A program made the translations under genes and the position numbers. A stretch of 64,000 bases of DNA from contig JAEWLQ010000087.1 in assembly GCA_023457495.1 (NCBI GenBank), forward strand, positions 1 through 64,000, written 5' to 3'. This stretch comes from Pseudomonadota bacterium (GTDB taxonomy: Bacteria > Pseudomonadota > Gammaproteobacteria > Steroidobacterales > Steroidobacteraceae). Below, piece after piece: positions 1-8,683 of this stretch. The notes under the pieces were generated by a model that saw nothing but the letters and a program-made list of their open reading frames with translations, ran no database searches and had not been told where the DNA came from. Position 1 is the stretch's first letter, and each line of letters begins with the position of its first letter.

Positions 1-996
1 GCCGCGCCCCGCGCGGCCGCGCCCCAAGGCGTGACGCAGACGTTGCCTCTGCGCGGCGGATTGCCCGCCATCGACGAAACCAGTTTCAGCACCGCGCATG
101 CCTCGCCGTCAGTGCGCAAGTTCGCGCGCGAGCTCGGGGTGAACCTCGGCAGCGTGCGCGGCAGTGGCGAGAAGGGCCGCATCCAGCTCGACGACGTCAA
201 GGCGTTCGTCAAGCTGGTGATGTCCGGCGGTGGCGCGGTGGCGGCAGGTCCCTCGCTGCCCAAGGTGCCCGTCGTCGACTACGCGGCGTTCGGCCCCGTC
301 GAGGTCAAGCCGCTGTCGCGCGTGCAGAAGATCTCCGGGCCGCGACTGCAGGCGGCCTGGATCAACATCCCGCACGTTACGCAGTACGACGAGAGCGACA
401 TCACCGATCTCGAAGCGCTGCGCGGATCGCTCAAGGAGAAGGCCGCGGCGCAGGGCGTGAAGGTCACGCCGCTCGCGTTCATCGTGCAGGCGGCGTTGCG
501 CGCCATGCGCGAGTTCCCGGTGCTCAACAGCTCGCTGGACGAGTCCGGCCAGAACCTGGTCTTCAAGCAGTTCTTCAACGTCGGCTTCGCCGCCGATACG
601 CCGAACGGCCTGCTGGTGCCCGTCATCAAGGAAGCGGACCGCAAGAACGTGTTCGAGATCGCGGGCGCGCTCGCCTCGATGTCCGAGAAGGCGCGCGCGG
701 GCAAACTACCCGGCGCCGACATGCAGGGCGGGGGCTTCACGATCTCGAGTCTGGGCGGCATCGGCGGCACCGCGTTCACGCCCATCATCAACGCGCCCGA
801 AGTCGCGATCCTCGGCGTGTCGAAGTCTTCGATGAAACCGGTGTGGAACGGCGAGTCCTTCCAGCCGCGGCTCATGCTGCCGCTGTCGTTCTCCTATGAC
901 CATCGAGTGATCGACGGCGCGCTCGGCGCGCGCATCGCGAAATTCTTCGCCGACACCCTGGCGCGGCCGAAGGAACTGCTCGAGGCGATGTCGTGA
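1..996 (+). CDS. aceF: Dihydrolipoamide acetyltransferase (E2 of pyruvate dehydrogenase), 3' part
   Basis: This is the C-terminal part of the E2 core; the reading frame is open from base 1, so the N-terminal lipoyl domain(s) lie outside the window. A peripheral-subunit-binding domain is visible around bases 100–210 (ASPSVRKFARELG … GRIQLDDV), followed by the catalytic acyltransferase domain. The catalytic signature HRVIDG sits at bases 901–918, with its His and Asp as in all E2 enzymes. E2 transfers the acetyl group from the lipoyl arm to CoA. The stop codon overlaps the GTG start of lpd by 4 nt, so the two are translationally coupled. Identity is secure; the true start is not visible. Confidence 0.96.
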   Translation, partial: AAPRAAAPQGVTQTLPLRGGLPAIDETSFSTAHASPSVRKFARELGVNLGSVRGSGEKGRIQLDDVKAFVKLVMSGGGAVAAGPSLPKVPVVDYAAFGPVEVKPLSRVQKISGPRLQAAWINIPHVTQYDESDITDLEALRGSLKEKAAAQGVKVTPLAFIVQAALRAMREFPVLNSSLDESGQNLVFKQFFNVGFAADTPNGLLVPVIKEADRKNVFEIAGALASMSEKARAGKLPGADMQGGGFTISSLGGIGGTAFTPIINAPEVAILGVSKSSMKPVWNGESFQPRLMLPLSFSYDHRVIDGALGARIAKFFADTLARPKELLEAMS

Positions 997-2804
997 GCAA
1001 GATCGATCTCGTGGTTCCGGATCTCGGCAATTTCGACGAGGTCGCGATCGTCGACGTGCTCATCAAGGTCGGCGACAAGATCGAAGTCGACACGCCGCTC
1101 GTCACGCTGGAAACCGACAAGGCGACGATGGACGTGCCGTCCACCGCCGCCGGCACGGTGACCGAAGTGCTGGTGAAGAAGGGCGGCAACATCGGCGCGG
1201 GCGGCGTGATCGCGCGCATCGAAGGCGCGGCCGCGGCGCCGGCCAAGGCCGCCGCACCAGCTCCCGCCAAACCTGCCGCGTCGGCGCCGGCGAAACCAGC
1301 GTCTCCTGCGCCGGCACCCGCGGCGCCCGCGCGCGCCGCCACGCCGGCACCCGCTCCCAAACCGTCGCGGCCCCTGAAGCCCGACGTGCCGCACGACCGC
1401 GAGACGCAGCTGCTCGTGCTCGGCGCCGGTCCCGGCGGCTACACCGCCGCGTTCCGCGCCGCGGATCTCGGTCTCAAGGTCACGCTGGTCGAGCGCTGGC
1501 CGATGCTCGGCGGCGTATGCCTCAACGTGGGCTGCATTCCGTCGAAGGCGCTGCTGCACGCGGCCAAGGTCATCGACGAGGTGGCCGACATGCGCGCGCA
1601 CGGTGTCTCGTTCGGCGCGCCCGAGCTCGACCTGCCGAAGCTGCTCGCGTGGAAGAACAGCGTCGTCAAGAAGCTGGTCGGTGGATTGTCGGTGCTGGCG
1701 CGGCAACGCAAGGTGGAAGTGGTCACCGGCGTCGGCTCGTTCGCGAGCCCGCACGTCATGCAGGTCGTCGGCAGCGACGGCAAGACGCAGAAGATCCGCT
1801 TCGAGCAGTGCATCATCGCGGCCGGCTCGGAGCCCATCAAACTACCGTTCATCCCGAACGACCCGCGGGTCATCGATTCGACCGGCGCGCTCGAACTCGG
1901 CGGCGTGCCGAAGCGCCTGCTGGTCATCGGCGGCGGCATCATCGGGCTCGAGATGGCGACGGTTTATGCCTCGCTCGGCGCGAAGCTTTCGGTGGTCGAG
2001 CTCACGCCGCAGCTCATGCCGGGCGCCGACCTGGATCTCGTGAAGCCGCTCGAGAAGCGCTTGAAGGCGCGTTACGAGCAGATCCTGCTGAACACCAAGG
2101 TCACCGCCTGCACGGCGAAGCCCGAAGGGCTCGAGGTGACGTTCGAGGACGCGAACGGCAAACGCAACGACACTTTCGACCGCGTGCTGGTCGCCGTGGG
2201 CCGCAGCGCCAACGGCAAGCGCATCGGACTCGAGAACGCGGACATCGATGTCAGCGACCGCGGCATCATCCCGGTCGACAAGCAGATGCGCACGAACCTG
2301 CCGCACGTGTTCGCGATCGGCGATCTCGTGCCGGGGCCGATGCTCGCCCACAAGGCGATGCACGAGGCCAAGGTGGCCGCCGAAGTGGCCGCCGGCCACA
2401 AGAGTTATTTCGACGCGCGCGTGATCCCGTCTGTGGCGTACACGGATCCGGAAGTCGCCTGGGTGGGATTGACGGAAACCGACGCGAAGAAGAACGGCAC
2501 GCCGTACAAGAAGGGCAGTTTCCCGTGGATGGCGAGCGGCCGTTCGCTCGCGCTCGGCCGCGAAGAGGGCATGACCAAACTACTGTTCGACCCCGCGACG
2601 CATCGCGTGCTGGGCGGCGGTATGGTGGGCCCCAACGCCGGCGAGCTGGTCGCGGAGGTCGCGCTGGCGATCGAGATGGGCGCGGACGCGGCCGATATCG
2701 GCCTCACGATTCACGCCCACCCGACGCTGTCGGAAACCGTGGGCCTGTCGGCGGAAGCCTTCGAAGGGACGATCACCGACCTCTACATGCCGAAGAAGGC
2801 CTGA
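993..2804 (+). CDS. lpdA: Dihydrolipoyl dehydrogenase (E3) with N-terminal lipoyl domain
   Basis: A 603-residue flavoprotein that re-oxidises dihydrolipoyl groups using NAD+ in the pyruvate dehydrogenase complex. Residues 1–78 form a lipoyl domain with the lipoylation lysine in ETDKATMD (K43). An Ala/Pro-rich linker (about 80–130) follows, as in mobile lipoyl arms. The E3 body has the FAD motif GAGPGG, the redox-active cysteine pair CLNVGC (C176/C181), an NAD-binding GGGIIGLE motif and the C-terminal His–Glu dyad in HPTLSE (H576/E581). Fusion of a lipoyl domain to E3 is known in several proteobacteria, including Neisseria and Xanthomonas. The GTG start overlaps the aceF stop. Confidence 0.96.
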   Translation: MSKIDLVVPDLGNFDEVAIVDVLIKVGDKIEVDTPLVTLETDKATMDVPSTAAGTVTEVLVKKGGNIGAGGVIARIEGAAAAPAKAAAPAPAKPAASAPAKPASPAPAPAAPARAATPAPAPKPSRPLKPDVPHDRETQLLVLGAGPGGYTAAFRAADLGLKVTLVERWPMLGGVCLNVGCIPSKALLHAAKVIDEVADMRAHGVSFGAPELDLPKLLAWKNSVVKKLVGGLSVLARQRKVEVVTGVGSFASPHVMQVVGSDGKTQKIRFEQCIIAAGSEPIKLPFIPNDPRVIDSTGALELGGVPKRLLVIGGGIIGLEMATVYASLGAKLSVVELTPQLMPGADLDLVKPLEKRLKARYEQILLNTKVTACTAKPEGLEVTFEDANGKRNDTFDRVLVAVGRSANGKRIGLENADIDVSDRGIIPVDKQMRTNLPHVFAIGDLVPGPMLAHKAMHEAKVAAEVAAGHKSYFDARVIPSVAYTDPEVAWVGLTETDAKKNGTPYKKGSFPWMASGRSLALGREEGMTKLLFDPATHRVLGGGMVGPNAGELVAEVALAIEMGADAADIGLTIHAHPTLSETVGLSAEAFEGTITDLYMPKKA

Positions 2805-2817
2805 GGCCGGAAACGGC

Positions 2818-3564
2818 TCAGAGCGTGCGTCCCACGGGCGCCGCGGCGGTCAGCTCGGGCGCCGGCGTGGCGCCAAAGGCATAGTCCACCACCACGCGCA
2901 CGGCGAGCGTCTCCTCGACGCTCCAGTTCGACACGTCCAGGCATACGGCGCGCCGGTCGGCGCTCGTCGGGTACTCGGTGTGTGATTCCGCAATGTGCAG
3001 GCTGCCGAGTGTCGGCGCGCCCGCGTCGCGTTCCAGCCAGGGCTCGTCGCTCAGGGGAACGCGGGCCTGCACGCGCACGGCCTGGGTTCGGGTCGAGGAA
3101 GGCACGGTCGCGCAGACGGCGATGACCGTCGCGAGGGACTCGTTGCAGGCGGTGGGGCCGGCTTCCTCGGCCTGCTGCGTCACGCGGCAGGGCGGCAGGT
3201 GGGCCACCGATTCGGCGCTGGCGGTCTCGCCCACCCGCGTCGCCAGCGCCGGGTGCGGCGCGCTGGCATTGCCCGGGGCCGGCATGTCCGCCGCACTGGC
3301 GGCCTCGGCCTTGGCGGCGAGCTTCAGGTCCGCCCGCAGCGCCGCGATTTCCTCGCGCGCGCCCACGGCGCGCAGCTCGGACCAGAAATAGCCGCCGACC
3401 ATCGCGCCGAAAACCAGGGCGACGATCGCGAACGTCGAGCGGACACGGTTCTTCTTCGGCCGCGTCTCGGCCGGTGCGCGGTTTTTAAGCAGCTGCGCGA
3501 TGGCGGTGGCCATGGTGGCGAGCGCGCCGATGATCGCGGCGACGATGGTTTCCGACAGACCCAT
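2818..3564 (-). CDS. Unknown membrane-anchored protein
   Basis: A 248-residue protein I do not recognise. An N-terminal hydrophobic stretch (about 5–25) and a second clear transmembrane segment (about 45–65) flank a basic linker containing RPKKNR, which suggests a short cytoplasmic loop. After the second segment comes a short Glu/Lys/Ala-rich helix (about 68–95), then a region with four cysteines (CRVTQQ, TACNES, VCATV, AVCLDV) that could form disulfides if it is periplasmic. It is convergent with lpd, with only 13 nt between the stop codons. The ATG start at 3562–3564 is the only start preceding the hydrophobic segment. No function is assigned. Confidence 0.6.
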   Translation of the reverse strand: MGLSETIVAAIIGALATMATAIAQLLKNRAPAETRPKKNRVRSTFAIVALVFGAMVGGYFWSELRAVGAREEIAALRADLKLAAKAEAASAADMPAPGNASAPHPALATRVGETASAESVAHLPPCRVTQQAEEAGPTACNESLATVIAVCATVPSSTRTQAVRVQARVPLSDEPWLERDAGAPTLGSLHIAESHTEYPTSADRRAVCLDVSNWSVEETLAVRVVVDYAFGATPAPELTAAAPVGRTL

Positions 3565-3585
3565 CCGTTGAACCTCTCGAAGATC

Positions 3586-3607
3586 GCCGGGTGCAAGCGC
3601 ACCCGGC
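3586..3607 (-). promoter_or_regulatory. Perfect hairpin upstream of the unknown membrane gene
   Basis: GCCGGGTG pairs perfectly with CACCCGGC around a 6-nt loop, 22 nt before the start codon of the minus-strand gene ending at 2818. A second inverted repeat, CCACCCCCGG (3631–3640) with CCGGGGTGG (3660–3668), lies further upstream. Neither has a T-tract, so neither is a classical intrinsic terminator on the minus strand. They could attenuate read-through from the DUF1841 gene or act in the 5' untranslated region. Confidence 0.4.
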
Positions 3608-3717
3608 GTAGCTTCCGGCAGTGTAGACCGCCACCCCCGGGGGCCGGCCCGACCGGTCGCCGGGGTGGGTACTGGTTCACAGAATTCGGGCGGTCGCGCC
3701 GTCCCGAGGCGGCCTGC

Positions 3718-4143
3718 CTACAGGCTTTTCAGGCGCTCGAGGTAGGCGTTTTCGTCGGGCGACTTGCCGGCCCGCTGGGCTTCCCACATCGCCTCGGCCA
3801 GCACCTCGAGCATGCGGTGCTCGGCTTCGTGGGCGCCACCGGCCCGCGCCGACAATTTCGCGTGCAATTCGCTGATGCCGGCCGGCCGGTTGGTGGCCAC
3901 CTGTTCGCGGATGGCCAGGTGCAGACCCATGTGCAGCCAGGGATTGAGCTGGCCGCCGCGCGGTGAGTAGTTAGCGAGGTCCGCGGCCGCGGACTCGACG
4001 ATGACGTGGTATTCGGGATGCTCGGAGATCACCGCGACGAGCTGCTTCTCCAGCGCCGAGAGCGGCTGCTGCGCCTTGAACTTGCGCCACGCCGCGCGAT
4101 ACATCTCGCGCAGCTGATCCCGCGAAGTGCCGTCGTAGATCAT
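3718..4143 (-). CDS. DUF1841 family protein
   Basis: A 141-residue protein of the DUF1841 family, whose members typically begin MIYDGTSRDQLR… and lie next to nth. Function is unknown. The start was chosen at the ATG at 4141–4143 because AGGAG sits 8 nt upstream and because this ATG overlaps the nth stop codon (ATGA). A longer frame reaching 4245 would overlap nth by about 100 nt and adds only arginine-rich shadow sequence. The central region contains a conserved-looking NPWLHMGLHLAI segment, and the protein is otherwise helical. It is the distal gene of the rsxB–nth–DUF1841 operon. Confidence 0.85.
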   Translation of the reverse strand: MIYDGTSRDQLREMYRAAWRKFKAQQPLSALEKQLVAVISEHPEYHVIVESAAADLANYSPRGGQLNPWLHMGLHLAIREQVATNRPAGISELHAKLSARAGGAHEAEHRMLEVLAEAMWEAQRAGKSPDENAYLERLKSL

Positions 4144-4802
4144 CCAGTGCTCCTGGAGGCGTGCGCGATAATCCGGAGCCGGGGGCCGTACTCGCACAGA
4201 TCGTTTATGAGGCATGCGGCGCACGCGGGCTTCAGCGCCTTGCATACGTACCTTCCGTGCAGGATGAGCCAGTGATGAGCGTCATGAGCGAATTCCCCGG
4301 GCGTGAACTTCACGAGCGCATCCTCCACGTCTCGCGGCGTTTTCCCCGGCGCGATCTTCGTTCGATTGGCAACGCGGAAGATGTGCGTGTCGACCGCGAT
4401 TGTGGGTTCTCTGAAAATCGTGTTCAGGACGACGTTCGCAGTTTTGCGTCCTACTCCGGGAAGCGCTTCGAGCTCCGCGCGAGTTCGCGGCACTTCGCCG
4501 CCGTGTTCGTCGGCGATCGCCGACGCAGTGGCGATCACGTTTTTGGCCTTGGCCTTCCACAGGCCGATCGACTGGATGAATTTCGACAATTTTTCGACGC
4601 CGAGGTCTGCGATGGCCCGCGGTGTGCGGGCTACAGGGAACAGCTTACGGGTTACCGCATTCACGCTCTTGTCCGTGGCCTGCGCCGAAAGGATCACGGC
4701 CACGAGCAGCTCGAACGGCGTCTGGTATTCGAGCTCGGTCGTGGGATGTGGGTTGGCCGCGCGGAATCTCTCGAAGATCGCGCGACGCTTCGCGGCGTTC
4801 AT
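4140..4802 (-). CDS. nth: Endonuclease III
   Basis: A 220-residue DNA glycosylase/AP lyase for oxidised pyrimidines (base excision repair). It has the helix-hairpin-helix motif LPGVGRKTAN with the catalytic lysine, the catalytic aspartate in AVDTHIFRV, and a C-terminal [4Fe-4S] cluster motif C-x6-C-x2-C-x5-C (VCKALKPACAACLINDLC). Length is close to the usual 211. Start and stop overlap the neighbouring rsxB and DUF1841 genes by 4 nt each, so the three are translated as an operon. Placement with an RnfB-type ferredoxin is common in this lineage. Confidence 0.97.
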   Translation of the reverse strand: MNAAKRRAIFERFRAANPHPTTELEYQTPFELLVAVILSAQATDKSVNAVTRKLFPVARTPRAIADLGVEKLSKFIQSIGLWKAKAKNVIATASAIADEHGGEVPRTRAELEALPGVGRKTANVVLNTIFREPTIAVDTHIFRVANRTKIAPGKTPRDVEDALVKFTPGEFAHDAHHWLILHGRYVCKALKPACAACLINDLCEYGPRLRIIAHASRSTG

Positions 4803-5374
4803 GGACGTCCCGAGCCCTCTTTCGAGGAGGACACCGCGCTCTTCTTCGCCGCGAGCCGCGCGCTTTTTTCGGCAGCGCGGCGCGCGATGCGCTCGTTGTG
4901 CGCGGCATGGCGGGCGCGCGATTCATCTGGCGGTGGTAGCTGGGCGGATACCGCCGGAACCGACGCGCGCGGGATCATCGAAATGCAGTCGACCGGGCAG
5001 GGCGCGACACACAGCTCGCAGCCCGTGCAGGTCTCGGCGAGCACGGTGTGCATGCGCCGCGCCGCGCCGACGATCGCGTCGACCGGGCAGGGCGGCAGGC
5101 ACTTCGCGCAGCCGATGCAGCGCTCCTCGTCGATGAATGCCACCGTGGGCGGTGCTTCGGCACCGTTCACGGGGTTCAGCGGCTTCGGTTCCTTGCCGGT
5201 CAGCACGGACAACCGGCCAATGGTTTCGGCGCCGCCGGGCGGGCACTGGTTGATGTCCGCCTCGCCACTCACGACCGCGCGCGCGTACGGCAGACAGCCC
5301 GGGTAGCCGCAACGCGTGCACTGCGTCTGCGGCAGCAGCGCATCGACGGCGGCCGCGGAGAGTTCAGGCGTCAC
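4799..5374 (-). CDS. rsxB: RnfB/RsxB-like ferredoxin lacking the membrane anchor
   Basis: A 191-residue iron–sulfur protein. Residues 17–50 form a Fes ([4Fe-4S]) domain (CTRCGYPGC … CPPGG). Two ferredoxin motifs follow, CIGCAKCLPPCP and CTGCELCVAPCP, and the C-terminus is Ala/Lys/Arg-rich. RnfB of the Rnf complex normally starts with a transmembrane helix; here the protein starts directly at the Fes domain, and no rnfA/C/D/G/E genes are present nearby. It is therefore more likely a soluble electron carrier than a working Rnf subunit. The gene lies 21 nt downstream of metG and overlaps nth. Confidence 0.88.
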   Translation of the reverse strand: MTPELSAAAVDALLPQTQCTRCGYPGCLPYARAVVSGEADINQCPPGGAETIGRLSVLTGKEPKPLNPVNGAEAPPTVAFIDEERCIGCAKCLPPCPVDAIVGAARRMHTVLAETCTGCELCVAPCPVDCISMIPRASVPAVSAQLPPPDESRARHAAHNERIARRAAEKSARLAAKKSAVSSSKEGSGRP

Positions 5375-5395
5375 GGGCCACTCTCTCCGGCGAGG

Positions 5396-7459
5396 TCAGG
5401 TGACCTTCATGCCCGGCGTCGCGCCGCTGTCGGGCGAGAGCAGGAACACTTCGGGGCCGTCATCGGCGCTGGCGCACAGGACCATGCCCTGCGACACGCC
5501 GAAACGCATCTTGCGCGGCGCGAGGTTCGCGATCATCACCACCTGGCGGCCGACGAGTTTCGCCGGATCGTAGGTGGAGCGGATGCCGGAGAACACGTTG
5601 CGCTGCTCGGTGCCGAGATCGAGCGTGAGCTGCAGTAGTTTGTCCGAGCCGTCGACGTGTTTCGCTTCCAGCACCGTCGCCACGCGCAGGTCGAGTTTCG
5701 CGAAGTCGTCGATGCTGGCGAAGGCGGAGTCCGCGGGAGCGGCGGCGTCGTTCACGGTGGCATCCTTCTTCGGTTGCTTCGCCGGCTTCTGAGTCTGCTT
5801 CTGGGCGGGCTGCTGCGCCGGCGCTTCCGCGGGCGCTTCGACCAGTTGAGCGACCACTTTCGGGTCGAGCCGCAGGGCCAGCGGCTCGTACGCTTCGATC
5901 GGGTGATCGAACAGTGGCGTCGCGACCGAGTTCCAGTCCGCGAATGAGATGCGCAGGAACCTGCCGGCCTTCTCGGCCATCCGCGGCAGCACCGGCGCGA
6001 GGTAGCTCATCAGCACGCGGAACAGGTTGATGCCCTGCGTGCACACGGCGAGGACTTCCGCGGCCTTGGCCGGATCCTTCGCGAGCGCCCAGGGTTTCAT
6101 CGTGTCGACGTACTGGTTGGCGCGGTCCGCGAGACCCATGATGCCGCGCAACGCGGCCGAGTAGTCGCGGCCGTCGTAGAGCTCCGCGATCGTGCCGCGC
6201 AGCGCCGCGAACTCCTCGTAGAGTTGCGGATCGGGTAGTTGGGGCGCGAGCCGCCCGCCGCCGCGCTGGACGAAGCCCGCGCAGCGGCTCGCGATGTTCA
6301 CGAGTTTGCCGACGATGTCCGAGTTCACGCGCGCGACGAAGTCGTCGAGCGACAGGTCGATGTCCTCGACCGCCGCGTTGAGCTTGGTGGCGAAGTAGAA
6401 CCGCAGCGGCTCGGGCGGCAGCAGCGACAGGTACTTGCTGGCGGTGATGAACGTGCCGCGCGTCTTCGACATCTTCACGCCGTTGACGGTGAGGAAACCG
6501 TGCACGAACACCGCGGTCGGCTTGCGGCATCCCGAGCCGTGCAGCACCGCCGGCCAGAACAGGTTGTGGAAGTAGCTGATGTCCTTGCCGATGAAGTGAT
6601 AGAGCTCCGCGGTGCTGTCAGCTTTCAGATAGGCGTCGTAGTCGAGACCACGTTTGTCGCACAGGGCCTTGAAGCTGCCGAGATAGCCGATCGGCGCGTC
6701 GAACCACACGTAGAAATACTTGCCGGGCGCGCCGGGGATCTCGAAGCCGAAATAGGGCGCATCGCGCGAGATGTCCCAGTCCTGCAGTCCCGCGGTGAAC
6801 CACTCGTCGAGCTTGGCGCGCACTTCCGCCTGGCGCGCGCCGCCGCCTTCCAGCCACTCGCGCAGCACTTTCTCGAAATCGCCGAGCTTGAAGAAATAGT
6901 GCTCGGACTCGCGCCACACCGGGGTGGTCTTCGAAATCGTGGAAACCGGATTGATGAGTTTGTCGGGCGTGTAGGTCGCGCCGCAGTTCTCGCACGAATC
7001 GCCGTACTGGTCCGCCGTGTGGCAGACGGGACATTCACCCTTGACGTAGCGGTCGGGCAGGAACATGCCCGCCTTCTCGTCGTACGCCTGCCGGACACTG
7101 CGCGTCGTGATGTGACCCGCGGCCTTGAGCTTGAGGTACAGGTCCTCGGTGATTGCCTTGTTCTCGGGCGAGTGCGTGGAATGGAAATGATCGTGGCCGA
7201 TCAGGAAGCCCTGGTAGTCGCGCACGTGTTCTTCCGCCGTGCGCGTGATGAGCTCCTCGGGCGTGATGCCTTCGGCCTGCGCCTTGATCATCACCGGCGT
7301 GCCATGCGAGTCCTCGGCGCAGACGTAGATGCAGTCGTTGCCCAGCATGCGCTGGAACCGCACCCAGATGTCCGTCTGGACGGCTTCGATGATGTGGCCG
7401 AGGTGCAGCGAGCCGTTGGCGTACGGCAGCGCGCTGGTGACGAGGATCTTGCGAGCCAT
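5396..7459 (-). CDS. metG: Methionyl-tRNA synthetase
   Basis: A 687-residue class I synthetase that charges initiator and elongator tRNA-Met. Signatures seen: HLGH (19–22) at the N-terminus, a zinc-binding knuckle region with CPVCH and CENCGA (about 140–160), and the KMSK loop (KMSKT, 329–332). A Lys/Gln/Ala-rich linker leads to a C-terminal Trbp111-like tRNA-binding/dimerisation domain (about 590–687), as in the E. coli-type long form. The ATG is preceded by AGGA and by a TATAAT box 28 nt upstream. First gene of a metG–rsxB–nth–DUF1841 transcription unit. Confidence 0.97.
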   Translation of the reverse strand: MARKILVTSALPYANGSLHLGHIIEAVQTDIWVRFQRMLGNDCIYVCAEDSHGTPVMIKAQAEGITPEELITRTAEEHVRDYQGFLIGHDHFHSTHSPENKAITEDLYLKLKAAGHITTRSVRQAYDEKAGMFLPDRYVKGECPVCHTADQYGDSCENCGATYTPDKLINPVSTISKTTPVWRESEHYFFKLGDFEKVLREWLEGGGARQAEVRAKLDEWFTAGLQDWDISRDAPYFGFEIPGAPGKYFYVWFDAPIGYLGSFKALCDKRGLDYDAYLKADSTAELYHFIGKDISYFHNLFWPAVLHGSGCRKPTAVFVHGFLTVNGVKMSKTRGTFITASKYLSLLPPEPLRFYFATKLNAAVEDIDLSLDDFVARVNSDIVGKLVNIASRCAGFVQRGGGRLAPQLPDPQLYEEFAALRGTIAELYDGRDYSAALRGIMGLADRANQYVDTMKPWALAKDPAKAAEVLAVCTQGINLFRVLMSYLAPVLPRMAEKAGRFLRISFADWNSVATPLFDHPIEAYEPLALRLDPKVVAQLVEAPAEAPAQQPAQKQTQKPAKQPKKDATVNDAAAPADSAFASIDDFAKLDLRVATVLEAKHVDGSDKLLQLTLDLGTEQRNVFSGIRSTYDPAKLVGRQVVMIANLAPRKMRFGVSQGMVLCASADDGPEVFLLSPDSGATPGMKVT

Positions 7460-7487
7460 GAAAAACCGGGTCCTGAAAGGGCCCGGG

Positions 7488-7493
7488 ATTATA
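7488..7493 (-). promoter_or_regulatory. Probable -10 box of metG
   Basis: A perfect TATAAT on the minus strand, 28 nt before the metG ATG, followed by a GC-rich discriminator (CCCGGGCCC). I see no good -35 hexamer at 16–18 nt. GC-rich discriminators are typical of stringently controlled translation genes; applying that here is inference. Confidence 0.5.
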
Positions 7494-7606
7494 CGGGGGA
7501 AACCCGCGATTACGCTTCGATCGGGCTAGGGCTCGGGATGGGGCGGCTGAGTGGGTTTTCCCGAGCAGGTGATCTGGCTATACGCGCCAGACCGCCGGCT
7601 CACACT

Positions 7607-8668
7607 TCAACCCTGATCCTTGAAAGGCTCGAACTTGGCCTTGTTGATGCCCTTCTTGTAGGCCTCTTTGCCCGTCACGATGCGCTGGTTGAAAAGGGCC
7701 TCGATGGCGCTGTCCATCGTGCGCATGCCGAACTGGCTGCCCGACTGCATCGTGGTTTCGAGCTGGTCGAGCTTGCCTTGGCGGATGAGGTTCGACACCG
7801 CCGGCGTGTTCACCAGGATCTCGAGGGCCGCGACGCGGCCGCTCTTGTCCGCCTTCTGCAGCAGCTGCTGCGATACGACGCCGCGCAAAGAAGTCGACAG
7901 CATCGTGCGCACGTGACTTTGTTTGTCGGCTGGGAACACGTTGACCATGCGATCGACGGTCTGCGCCGCGCCGTTGGTGTGCAGCGTGCCCATCACGAGG
8001 ATGCCCATCTCGGCGGCGGTGACGGCAATGCTGATGGTTTCGTAGTCGCGCAACTCGCCGACGAGAACCACGTCGGGATCTTCACGCAATCCGGATTGCA
8101 GCGCGGCGGCGAATCCCTTGGTGTGGACTCCAACCTCGCGCTGGCTGATCAGGCAGCTCTTGCGACGGTGTACGAACTCGATCGGATCCTCGATGGTGAG
8201 AATGTGACCTTTCACGCGCGAGTTGATGTCGTCGATCATCGCCGCGAGCGTGGTGGACTTGCCCGAGCCCGTCTTGCCGGTGACCAGGATGAGCCCGTTG
8301 TTGGCGCGGCACAGCTGGTGGATCGCGGGCGGCAGGTTGAGCTGCTCGAGGGTGAGCGCCTTGGACGGAATGGCGCGCATCACCGCGCCCATGCCGTTGA
8401 GCTGGCGCATGACGTTCACGCGGAAGCGGCCGTATTCGCCCATGTTGTATGCGAAGTCCGCGCCGTCGTGTTCCTCGAACCGCAAGACCGCGGTTTTCGG
8501 CATGATTTCGTACAGCGTGTTCTGCACGAACTCCTTGTCGAGGCGCTCGGGACGCAACGGCTGCAGGTCACCGTACAGGCGGATGCGCGGCGGGTCGCCG
8601 GCCAGGAAGTGCAGGTCCGAGCCTTTCTTGCTCAGTACCTCTTTCAGGAATTCGTCGATGACGGGCAT
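7607..8668 (-). CDS. PilT-family type IV pilus retraction ATPase (distal paralogue, PilU-like position)
   Basis: A 353-residue hexameric secretion-superfamily ATPase. It has an N-terminal PAS-like domain (SDLHFLAG, RFRVNV), Walker A GKTGSGKST (131–139), Asp box (TIEDPIEFVH), Walker B (DVVLVGELRD) and His box (LVMGTLHTNGAAQTVDR). The canonical PilT C-terminal motif AIRNLIRE is replaced by AVSNLIRQ. It lies 15 nt downstream of a second PilT-type gene, an arrangement like pilT–pilU. Such proteins depolymerise type IV pili for twitching. Whether this one is PilT or PilU by phylogeny cannot be settled by reading. Confidence 0.9.
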   Translation of the reverse strand: MPVIDEFLKEVLSKKGSDLHFLAGDPPRIRLYGDLQPLRPERLDKEFVQNTLYEIMPKTAVLRFEEHDGADFAYNMGEYGRFRVNVMRQLNGMGAVMRAIPSKALTLEQLNLPPAIHQLCRANNGLILVTGKTGSGKSTTLAAMIDDINSRVKGHILTIEDPIEFVHRRKSCLISQREVGVHTKGFAAALQSGLREDPDVVLVGELRDYETISIAVTAAEMGILVMGTLHTNGAAQTVDRMVNVFPADKQSHVRTMLSTSLRGVVSQQLLQKADKSGRVAALEILVNTPAVSNLIRQGKLDQLETTMQSGSQFGMRTMDSAIEALFNQRIVTGKEAYKKGINKAKFEPFKDQG

Positions 8669-8683
8669 CAGCGTGCTCTCCGC

